A DNA stretch of 64,000 bases from Owenia fusiformis. Taxonomy: Eukaryota; Annelida; Polychaeta; Sabellida; Oweniidae. The notes below the pieces were generated by a model, which worked only from the letters and a program-made list of their open reading frames with translations, did not search any database and was not told the origin of the DNA. Shown here one piece after another: positions 14,301-26,300 of the stretch. The stretch lies in NCBI GenBank assembly GCA_903813345.2, contig CAIIXF020000012.1, forward strand, positions 4,011,318 to 4,075,317, read 5' to 3'. A program made the translations under genes and the position numbers. Each line of letters begins with the position of its first letter. The stretch's first letter is position 1.

Positions 14301-17300
14301 GCTAAGAAGGTTATTGTGTGTGAAGTTAAAGCTCAATAAGTTTAGAAAAAGTCAGCATATCTTTGCTTTTATCTGATTATGTTGAAGTAAACTTTACTAT
14401 CTTGGTAAGCTATATAGGGATATTCTATTGTTATAACACAACATATGGTATAGTGCAGAAGTGGGAGGGGGATATGATATATTTGAAGGTCATCTGAAAG
14501 TGAGAATTTTAAGGAAGGTATGTTATAAAAAATTGAACGGCTAATTAACCTTTTTTCTAGAAAATGGGACCAACTTTTTGAAAAAGACAAACCCTAAAAA
14601 TATTTCAAACCCCTCCCCCTTCTAATTGTCTCTGTATTAAAACTACTAAGTTCTAATATAGAGAATATAAGACATGATATATGACATGAATTTCACCAAT
14701 TCAACATAATGTGAAACCCCATTCAAACAAACATATGTACAATGTTGTGTTCTAGTAATAGAATACCTCCAATATTCTATATAGTGACACAACATCTGAA
14801 TTCACTACCTGGCAGTGGTAGTTAATCACCTTTGGATAAACACTAAACAGGTACTTGGCTATTCTAAAAAGTGATTGATTTCTGGAGACTCAAAGAGCAA
14901 ATGAGGAACTGAATGCAACGTGGAAGTCCGGAATAGGACTGAGTTAGCACTTGGCATATATTGATGAACCCAGGATTTCACTGGGGAACACAATTAGCAA
15001 ATGAATAACTGAAGCACTAACTGCTGTTTGGCATATTAAGATCTTTGTAGGAAAGGATTCTTATCAGTGCATTCATTTGTAATCTAGATGCACCAGAGAG
15101 TGGAAAAAATAGGATTTTGGTTGTTTGAATCAGATTCAAACATGACCGTGCTCTATTCGAATTTCTCAACCAATCAGAATGCAGCATAGCCAATATAGAA
15201 CGTTCTCTAATTCTCCATAGATGCACGACCATGCTATATTCAATCTGCAATTTGCATTGTTTTGAGTGACGTCACATCTCAGCTGCACATCTGGGGCTCT
15301 GTCTGGGGATAGCTGTTTTTTTTTTACTCCCTCCATAACTACTGTAACTATTTAACTATGGCTGACTTCAAGTTTATACACCGTATAAAATCTAAAACGG
15401 GGAGTAAAATAGAACAGCCCAAACAAATTCTAAAATTTTTCCGGCCGACTTCAGAATCTTAACAGCATGCGTATTCTTCCTTCATGCCCGTTCCACAGAC
15501 ACGGCTTTTACTAATTTTTATGTTTGAATCGGAATAAATAATGATAGGCCATTTAATATGGTGAAATTCAGCACTCGTTGGACAGAATGTTAGTACAAAT
15601 GCACTCACCTTCGGTTCGTGCTTTGTACAACATTCTGTCCAACTCGTGCTGAATTTCACCATATTGAATGGCCTATCATTATTTATTCCTTAAATTGATG
15701 ACTAGGGAGATAAGGAATGGAAAGATTTTTATGTGATCAAAAATTACTGCATGGATGCTGAGACGGATAATTGTCAAATTTTGGATCATTAGTTTCGAAA
15801 TTGCTATACTGGGAAATCTGAAAAACCACACAACAGACGAGTTCAGCATAATGATACTTAACTTGCAGTTAGACCAAATTATGTGAAGCTATTTTATATT
15901 TTATCTGAGAGGGAAAGTATATGTATGGAGACACTCACTCAATAAAACACTTCGAAGGATGGTCAATGTTTTGAGAGACATGAATTTTTTTGGACAATAA
16001 ATCTCCCAGATTGATAAATATAACAGTTGGACTTTTTAATATGGATTTTATTAGATGAAACAGACACTCACTTAGATACATGTAGACAATTTGGAATTTG
16101 TAAAGTTGGAATTTTGAAAGCCGTCTGCTATTTAGAAAGGGTAAAAGATGAGTCATGTTAGTAGGTGGGATACCCACCCTCACTCTCAAGGAGTGCATCC
16201 TCATAGTAGATCTTCCCGGAGGAGATTATCGAAACTTTCTTACGATCCTGAACCAGAGAAGGTATGTGTGGGACATAAAATGTTCATCATTTTGTCAGCA
16301 TGTTTGTCATCATTTTGTCAGCATTTTTGTCATCATTTTTTAAGATATCACAATGTGTATGTTAGTGTCTTCACAAAATGAAGATATTTTCAGAATCATC
16401 TTTGTCATCTTTTGTCATAATCACCATAAATATTTAAATTTACAGTGCCCAAAATTGGGTGTGTAGTAATGAATACTCATGAATATCATCATTTTTCATC
16501 ACATCTTTTGTGATCATGTTTTCATCAATGGTAATACAATTATGGCATGAGAGGTTAAATTAAAATGATGCATTTGTTTTCAGTATTTTTTATTTTCTAC
16601 TTAATTTGTTATTAAACTGACCTGGACATTCATGACGAGTTACTTGTAACTAGGAGGTTATTCAGATTGTTTGGTTAGTGTTCAAAAAAGTTTACATATA
16701 GCTTAAAACTATTTGGGTTCATGATAAAATAATGATTGAAGTTGAAATGGCCTTTTAAAGCCCTTTCCAACCTTTCAAATCATTACATGTACAATACAGG
16801 TAAACCTGTCTAATCTGAATGCTACTGAGACTAACCAAAAGTGTTTAGATTGACAGGTGTTAACATTTCAAGGTTTTTTAAATTGATAATCTGTGGCAGA
16901 TTAAAAATGGGACTGAGAAAAGTGTTCATATTGAGAGGTGTTCAGATTAGAGAGGTGTTTCGATATACAGGTTTGACTTTATGACATATCTCCCACCTTT
17001 TCCTTTTTATTACGTATACAGTTATCCTTAGAGAAATCCCTCATACAGACTCACCCATTATAAAAAAGTATAGATATTCTCATCAAAGTTCAACATTTTG
17101 TCAGATATGAAAAAATTCAGGAAAAATCTGAGGAAGTTATAATGAAGTCAATTTATATGATAACTATTAAATTATTAAGTCAATTTATATGTTCATTAAT
17201 ACTAAAATAAACTCATTTTCGCTGGTTCTTGATGAAATTCAAACATGAGTGTCATTTAACATGTAGTTCAGTGAAGAAATACATTTTCCAAACTTTTGGG

Positions 17301-20300
17301 AGGGGTTGTATTTTCCTGCCCATCATTTCCGTCTTCTTAAACTGAAGGGCGGTTAGGTGTTTTATTAACAATACAGTACTGCAATTCACATAATCAAGTC
17401 CCTATACATATCTGTGGTCTTTGACATTTCATGATGAACTCACATTTTGTGGGAATAACCTTTGCACAGAGATGCCAAGCTTGACATCCTAATTAGCCAC
17501 GGGTTACTTATTTGAGGTATTTCTAAGAGCAAAGAGCACAAAATAAATATTTAATGTTTTTTTAAGTTCATCAGGATGCAAAACCTTGAAGGTATGCACT
17601 TAAGCCCAAAAATAAAAGTTCTCGGTTTTTGCAAAAAACTAGTCAAATTAGCAAGGAATAATATAAATAGGCATCTTTATCTGAGCCCTAGTTTTGTGAA
17701 CTGGTAATTTCAACACCCCAAATTGGTATTTTGGTCAAATTTTTAGAGGCATGACGTTTTAAAGACACAGATAAATAGAGTGAATTTCTTTTATGGGAAG
17801 ATCTCAATTCAAGAGTTTGTTTTATATATGGGAAAAATAATCAAAATATAACCCCGGAATTGAAGTAAATATTTACATTGATTGGGTGTTTTCACTTTAG
17901 ATAAGATACTGTGTTTCTTTTGTCCTCTTTTCACACCTAATTGGGTTTGGTGTATGTGTCATTGTGTATACATGGTCAGTGAATTTCAGCTCGGTCGGTC
18001 ACTGGTCTAACTTCTGTGTATTTTGGCTTTCTAAAGCATATAATCTGTGTATTTTGGTTTTCTTAAAGTATGTAATTGTTTCATGATTTTTCATTCTGAT
18101 AAGTTGTCAAGGTTATTCTCTATTGACACTTAAGGTTTGATTTGTGTCTACCAAGTCTATGAATTTCAGCCTATTGGTCACTGGTGTTATGTCATTCCTT
18201 TTTGGCGAAAGAATTCATGTTACCAAAGTTGTAGAATATACTATTGGATTGTGGTGTCCACATATGATTTAGGAACTGTTCATCAGATGCAGAGAGCAGT
18301 GTTTCTATGTCATAGAAGCATTATATGGTTGTAATTTCAAAAATGAATATCTATAGCAATGTTAAGTTTATTTGATGAAAACTAAAAATATTGAACCAAC
18401 ATTTATCATCCACCATTTTGAAAGAAAGGGTAATGGCAGTTACCGTCTCCTGATCCTGACCAGTGTTTCTGGTCCTTGCTAGACAGATATGATCTGAGTA
18501 TTAAAATGGTGTTTTATCATTTATGGACTGACTTAGACTCTAAGTGAATTACTCATTGATTTTTCTCCGATCCCTCCGGGCCATCTTATATCCATAACTT
18601 ATACCCATATCTTCCTTTGTGAATACACAATTACAACATTTAATTGGATTTCTTATCTATTTTTATTAGATCTGTAGCTTTGTGACATTTGTATTTGCCG
18701 AGGTCCTCTTTATCATTCAAAATTTACAGACTATAGTAAAACCTGTATATCTGAACACCTTTGTAATGCGAACACCTCCCAAAATGAACACTTTTCTTGA
18801 TCCCAATGTTTTAATCTGAACACTTGCTGTTTCAACACTTTGGATGGTTCCAGACGTGCCATTCATATTAAACAGGTTTTATTGTACGTTCAATGCCTGT
18901 ATATGTTTGTCTGTATACGTATCTGATATATGTTAATAAACCCACTGGTGGATGAGGAGGGGGGGGGGGCTTAGGGGCCCATTAGTATTGGAAATAGTCC
19001 TCTCATGTTTTTTGAAAAATAAGTTATTTTAGGAAACTGGGCCTAAATGTTTGAAAAAAGGATCTTAATGATCTGATTCAGCTTGAATTTAGTCATTGAA
19101 TTCCATCTAATTCATACCAAACATCCAACTTATTGATATATCATCTAGCATGTAAAATTGCATTTAGATAATTGTAAAACATGTAGTTTCGCAATGATAA
19201 ACCCACAATTCTTCTGCACCATTAGGAAGATACATTGAAGGAAATAGTTCTGACAGATTTGGCTAAATTTACTTCTGGACTACAAGATAAAGATTTTGTT
19301 AGACTAAAATGTTACTTTGTCCCCTTCTGCTTTGGAAGCATTTCTCTTTTTATTTGGATTCATTTATTATTCCTTCTCTTTTAACATTGAAAATCTGGAA
19401 TAAATCATCATGGTAGTAAAAAGGAGAAATATAATATTTAGTTTCCACAACGTTAAAAAATAGCTGTACCCATGGACTCTGAAGATTTACAATAGGCCGT
19501 TTTCAATTTTTGTGTCAAATTTTTTCAAATAGGTCCCATTAATAGACATACAATTTAAATTCCAACCTATTACAAAATGGAGGTAGCCCATTCTGATACC
19601 CATAGCATCCCTCTTTGTTGCACCAGAAGGAGAGAGAGGGAGAACTTTGGACTGAGGATCACTGACATGTGTTATTTTAGCCAGGAATGACCAGAAGATA
19701 TTCTGAGTATTGAGTCTTACAAATTGCTCTGACATGTTCAAGCCAATACCAGCAGCAAGCCAGATTCTCAAATTTGTGTTTCCTCTGCCTGGGTTAATTA
19801 GTGAGAGTTACCTTTCAAAAAAGACAATTAGTGAAAGTTGCCCTTCCAAAAAGGTCATTATTGCAAATAATTGTTCCTTTTGACTCTGTCTACATTGAGT
19901 TTTACAGAGACACAGATCTTAGTACCTTTAACATGAATTGTCAGTTTCTCTTTTCTTGGTATATGGAAATGCAAAGCTTTAATTAGAATTCCGACAACTG
20001 GCTAACGAATAAATCAACAGGCAAAATTATGAAAACAACAGCCTTTTTGGTAAAAATAACCAGTCTGATAGATAATCATCTGTTGGTTGGTGCTAGTGAA
20101 TGACTATACAAGACTATATAGTGTTATCGTGGAAGAAATTTTAGAGACGAAAATGAATTTGTTATAATGGTGGATATTAGTAAGGAATGTTTTTTGTTGT
20201 TTTAAAAGTGTTGAATCAAGTATAGAATTGGCACTGTGGAGATAGTGGGGGGGGGGGAATTCTGATACTCATAGCATCTCTCTCTGTTGCATCCTATCCA

Positions 20301-23300
20301 TAAGGATAAGGCTTACCACGATGGGGGGGGGGTGGTTAACTATAATAACTATGATAACTATGGAAGATTAAGATATTTCAATTTGAAATAAATGTCCAAC
20401 TGCAAAAACAAAATAAAGAATCAGAGAGATATTAATGATGAAAAGGTAGAAAAAGTGTTCTGTATTTTATGGCTAAAATCCATGGCCATTCCAATAAAAC
20501 CCAAATTCTCACAGTATTTTAAGAATAATGTTTATTATTCCTCAACGAGGCCTCAAGGTTTGAAGTTAAGTGGTAACCTAAAAACAGCTCAATGTAAAAA
20601 CAAATAAAATGAATTTATACTGATATAAAATACTACAGTTAACATTATACCACTTATAAAATAGGAACAAATATAAAGAAATGTCAAAGGGCAACATTTG
20701 GAAAGCTCATACATATACCAATGAAACTGACAATGAATCTATCTTACAGGCCCGTAGCCAGGGGGGTTCGATGTTCACCCCCCCCCCCCCCCCCCTGGCC
20801 AAAAAATCTTTCAAATCAGGGCCGTCAGATGGGGGGGTGCGATGGGTGCGACCGCACCCCCCTTTGTTACCCCCCAAAATAAATATGAAAAAAAAATAGA
20901 AAAAAAATTTAATTTTTTTTGTAATTTTTTTTCATTGACTCATACACTTTGAAAGTACCCAGAAAGCACCAAATAGCATCTTAAAATTGTAAAATTTTCT
21001 AGGGGTATTGGCCACCCCTCACACCCCCCACAAAACAATGAAAAAGTTGTTATTTTAGTGTTTTGTCTCAGACACTTTTAAAGTGCCCAGACATCATCAA
21101 ATAGCTCCTTGATATAGTTAGTGTTTCTGGGGGACTTGCTTCCCCTCTTGCATCTTGCACTTGCATAACCCCCCCCCCCTCTGGCGCCTCCCTTGACCCC
21201 CCCCCCATCCAAAAAAATGTGATTTTCTCAAAATCTTTAATTGACTCATACAATTTGAAAATGCCCAGAAAGCACCAAATAGCGTCGTAAAATTGTAAAA
21301 TTTTTTAGGGGGAGGGGACCACCTCTCACACCCCAAACAAAACAATGGAAAAGTTCTGAATTTGTTTTATGTATTGTCTCAGACACTTTTAAATTGCCCA
21401 GACATCATCAAATAGCTCCTTGATAAAGTTAATGATTCTGGAAGACTAACACTTACTCGCCCTCTGGCATCCCCACTCCACCTCCCCCTCTGGCAGCCCC
21501 CCCCCCCTTAACACCCCCCTCCCCCCCAAAAAAAACTTGAGATTTTTCAAATTCTTTTATTGACTCATACATTTTGAAAGTGCCCAGAAAGCACCAAATA
21601 GCATCTTAAAATTGTAAAATTTTCTTGGGAAATATGCGCTTTTAGGCACAGACACTTTTAAAGTGCCCAAACTTCATCAAATAGCACCTTGATATTGTAA
21701 ATTTTGATATGGGGGACAAACACTTGCTTCCCCTCTGGCACCCCAGCCCCACCTCCCCCTCTGACACCCCTCCTCCCCTTTGACACCCCCAAAATTTGAA
21801 AAAAATTGTGATTGTTTTTCAATGTTTTTATTGACTAATACCTTTAAAAGTGCCCAGAAGCACCAAATATCATCTTTAAATTGTAAAATTTTCTAGGAGA
21901 GTTAGCCACCACTCACATCCCCCACAAAACAAAATAAATATTCTGAATCTCATGTATTGTCTCAGACATTTTTTAAGTTCCCAGACATCATCAAATAGCA
22001 TCTTGATATGGTCAATGTTTCTGGGGGACAACCCCTTGCTCCCCTACTGGCACCCCGCCCCACTTCACCCTCTCATCCTCTTTGACACCCCCAAAAGAAT
22101 TTGAAAAAAATTCTTATTGGATCATAACGCACAGGCGTACCAGATGGTTGCAAATTTGCTCCAAATACAAGCAAATTTCAAAATTTTCCTGGGGGAGAAC
22201 CCCCAGACCCCCTGAATGCTCAGTTTTGTAATCACTCAACTCTTATTCTTGTGGTGGTGGCGTACTACTTAGAAACTTACACTTTGAAAGTGCCCAGAAA
22301 GCACCAAATAGCATCTCAAAACTGTAAAATTTTCTAGGGGGAGTGGACCACTCCTCACACCCCCCACAAAACAATTGGAACGTTTGGAAGTTGCATTTGT
22401 TAATTCCAAACCAATATAGGGAGTAACTGACCCCCCCCCGCCTCTGTCTTACGCGATTTGATTTACGCGGCAAAAAAATTGACAATTTTATATTTTCTTT
22501 AGTAAGCTAAAAACCGCACCCCCCTTGGAAAAAAGTGTCTTACGGGCCTGCAAATACATGCAGTTTTCACCATTCTGAGCACTTTTTAAGTGATTTGGTC
22601 ATTTTTGGGCCTGCTTATGTTGTTACATGAAATATCGATGCATGTTCATTTAGTATTCATTTTAACATCTTTTGTTTCGTATCATTGATCTCCATAAAAA
22701 CAGACATAAAAGACTTCTTTGGAGTTTGTCATGGATTTTTGCAATTTTAGATATTAGAAAATATCAGCATGATTATTGATTTTTCTTTCAATAAAACAGT
22801 TTGAAAATATTCAATTCATTTCAGCTTTATTTTCTTATATATAGTATTATTTACAAGGTTTTACATGACACCCTTGTGGGTGTATACAGTATAAAAAATA
22901 TGTTGTTTGAATAGTAGGTATATAGATGATATGCATTTAAAACATAGGGCCTAGGGGCCTCGAGGAACAGAACAGATTTCTTGAAAATATAATGTACAGT
23001 GCCTCATAGACCTCTGTATACCTCTGTGATTGGTGCAGCTTGACTGGTGGGAGGGTAATTAAAACAACATTGAGTGTTAAAGCATTTTCTCATGTCATCA
23101 GAGGATATGTTTAGATGGATTAAGTTTCCCCCTGAAGGCTCATCAAGCGTTAACCCTATACATGTTTTTATGGCCATGAAAAACTTTTTTAAAAGAATTG
23201 AAAGTTATCGGTGATTTTGGTCAATCAACATCGTGTATGATTGATTGAATATGATTGCTTGTTTTGCTTGTTGTTTGTTTGGCATGGATGTATAATGTCA

Positions 23301-26300
23301 TAATTATGTAACTTTCTCAACATGCAATCCCATTGGTCCTAAAGGAGACTGGTGTACAGATACATCTCCCCATTGAAGTTATTCTCATTTAGGAGGGTCT
23401 ATTGTCACATTGACAGCTTCTTTTATGAGGTGTCTTTTAATTTAATCAGAGTTCACTTGGGGCAGGATTTCTAAATATATCACCAAGAAACAAACTACAG
23501 TAGTTGCATTCACCAATGACCATTGTCTCCTGAATTTGAGGTAAGACAAGCTTTCAACGAATTGCTATATTTTTTTTTATTTTTTTATTTTTTTTTTATT
23601 CAGCAGTAATTTTAATAAAAATGTTTTTTTATTGATAATTTCAAAAATGATAACTTTCTCCCATGAGTCCACTGGCATAAGAGTCAAAAGTGAACAGTAG
23701 TAAAAAATATTATCTTACATGAAGTATGGCCCAGACACTTCAAGAGGGTTAATCCCATAATTACTCCAAGTCCCTAGATGTGGTCAAAAGAACTCTTGTG
23801 GTAGACCTAAAAATGGCACTAACATTTCCCTTGTAAAAAAACAATAATTATATACACATGTAAACACGTCATAATTTCAGTATTTAAACCTGGAAATTGA
23901 TTATTGATTCAGAAATAGATTATGCAGTCAAAGTAGTTGAGTCTATCCAGTTCATCTTTAATTTTTTGAAGTACTGTACTTGCCATTAATTGGAAATTTG
24001 GGACTTTTGTGTAATAAGGGTTTGGTGATTAGTGGCATGTGACCTGGGATTAGGCCACCCAACATAATAAATGTGAATGTGGATAGATTAAGGATAAATT
24101 CAAGGAGAACATGCTAAAGGGAGATAAGGCAGAACAGAAACAAAGACATTATTCAGGACGAAAAAATAATTTAGAACTAAATAAGGCCATGAGTTTGAGA
24201 ATTTGGATAAAAACAAAATTTAGGACCTAAATAAATGTTAACAGGAAAGTCAAAGATAAGAGAAAAAACTGTAATTTCGGAATTTGGATAAAAAATAATT
24301 TGTACAAAATAATACCATAGATTTACATGAGACTCTATGATAAAAGAACCACTTGGATATAGTGTCATTAAAGGACAAGGTTTTAATTTGTATATTATTG
24401 ACAACAGATTCCAGCGAAATAGTTAGAACATTCGATTGACTCAAAATAAGTTATTTTTAGTACTACTGTATTTAAAAGTTTGAATATAGAACTATGGGAA
24501 GTTATGAAGAGGTAAGTAAAAATATGATAATCTCAAAAATGATTTTTGTTTATTGTTTACATTAATGTGTGAGTAAATTGGTAAACATAGAACATTTACC
24601 TGAATTTTCTTTAATAGAGAATTTGGGTGTATAGAACCGTATACTTATACATCTATGTCAGATCTAGGTATGATGGGTCAGTTTTAAGGCTATATGAAAC
24701 AAACAAACAAACAAGCAAGAAATGGAATATGTATTAATTGCCTCTCCCTTGACGAGACAGCGATACCAAAGTTGAAACAATTATTATACAATTTTATATG
24801 TAGCATTGGTTTCCTAAATTATATAATTTGTGCATCAAGTTGTTGAAGGTTTCAAATAAATATGTAAAATGTAAACTATGGCCATAAACTGATAAGCTTA
24901 AGTGTAAATGATAACTTGATAAGTATCCTGACATTTATGGATCACTTAAATGGTTAACATTTTAGAATATGAAATTCAATATTTGTACACATGTATTAGT
25001 ACTTTCAGAATGAGGAAGATGTGATAGGGTTTGATAGAGTTTGAAATTCAATATTTGAGCCGGCCACAGGAAAAGGGGTCTTATCACAGATTTTTTCAAT
25101 ATTCTGATTTTTGTTTATCTTAGAAAGCACTAAGAGACCTTCCAAATGAGCCATGGCTTATGTCTTAACAAGTTTTCCTTGCATATATAGATTAAAAAGT
25201 CGGATTTGAATTTAGCACATTTTCCTCTAAATCTTGGTCACATTTTTGGCTCTTAGCACAATTCTAATTTTTGTGATAAGACTGGTTTTCCTATGGCCAG
25301 GCTCATTTGTATGTATGTTTGTATTTCCAGAATGATGAAGATGTGATTGGGTTTGCTACTTTACCTGACCAAGTACACAGGAAGGCTGTGAGACGAGGAT
25401 TTGACTTCACCCTTATGGTTGTAGGTAGGTACATATAGACCATAGGCAGTAGGCCAGTAGCCAGCTGGGCAAGGGGGTGGGGGTTCAGTTTTCAAAAAGT
25501 TCAAGGGTGCTCGGATTTGAGAAATTTGGCCAAAAATCACTTGAAAATGCTCAGAGTGGTTAAAAGTGAATGATTTAAAGAATTTTTGGCCAGGGGTTTG
25601 AGTGAGCCCCCTAGCTACATGCCCAGACCATACAGTATATCTGAACACCTCTCTCATCTAAATGCCTCTAAAGGTCAACACTTTTGCTCTCTGTCCCAAT
25701 TTTGTATTCTATTGACTACAAATTAAAATAAAAAAAACAATTGGCCTTACTGGTTTGTGGCATTAGTGCAGATGGGTGGTGACATACAAATTGTCACACT
25801 TTGATAACCATTTGCAATACTTACCTTGGAGTAATATGGGTACGGTGGTAACGTATTCTCATGTTAAAAAAGTCAGAACTGTTGTACTTTTCATCATAGG
25901 CATGACAACAAATGTCATGAGCAAAGACATCTTTTCTCTTGTTATTAACATGTCATTCACTATATCTACTTTCAAGGGAATCTGGACTTGGTAAATCTAC
26001 ACTAGTCAGCAGTCTTTTCTTGTTGTTAACATGTGATTCACTACTGTATATCTACTTTCACGAGAATCTGGGCTTGGTAAATCAACACTAGTCAGCAGTC
26101 TTTTCTTGTTATTAACATGTGATTCACTATATCTACTTTCAGGGGAATCTGGACTTGGTAAATCCATACTAGTCAGCAGTCTTTTTTTGTTATTAACATG
26201 TGATTCACTATATCTACTTTCAGGAGAATCTGGACTTGGTAAATCTACACTAGTCAGCAGTCTTTTCTTGTTATTAACATGTGATTCACTACTGTATATC

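Larger units (their letters stand above)
6938..16147. other. Large septin intron, first part
   Basis: No conserved coding sequence recognised in 9.2 kb. Short open frames here have no domain-like features. Holds the 91-bp array, two inverted-repeat structures, one MITE and a decayed GCAAGATC repeat, each listed separately; the rest is AT-rich and unremarkable. Confidence 0.6.
16262..25330. other. Large septin intron, second part
   Basis: No coding exon recognised in 9 kb. Contains two MITEs of the TACAGTAAAACCTGT family, a 1.8-kb element with GC-rich internal repeats (20747-22550), a degenerate exon copy (25010-25046) and a different MITE (25057-25304). A phrase near 19590-19640 (GATACCCATAGCATCCCTCT) recurs at 20256-20290. 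The minus-strand open frame at 19487-19771 shows no family resemblance. Confidence 0.6.

Noticed and set aside
19487-19771. 94-codon minus-strand frame as a gene
   Set aside because: No recognisable domain; part of the sequence (CATAGCATCCCTCT) recurs nearby at 20256-20290, so it looks like repeat DNA.
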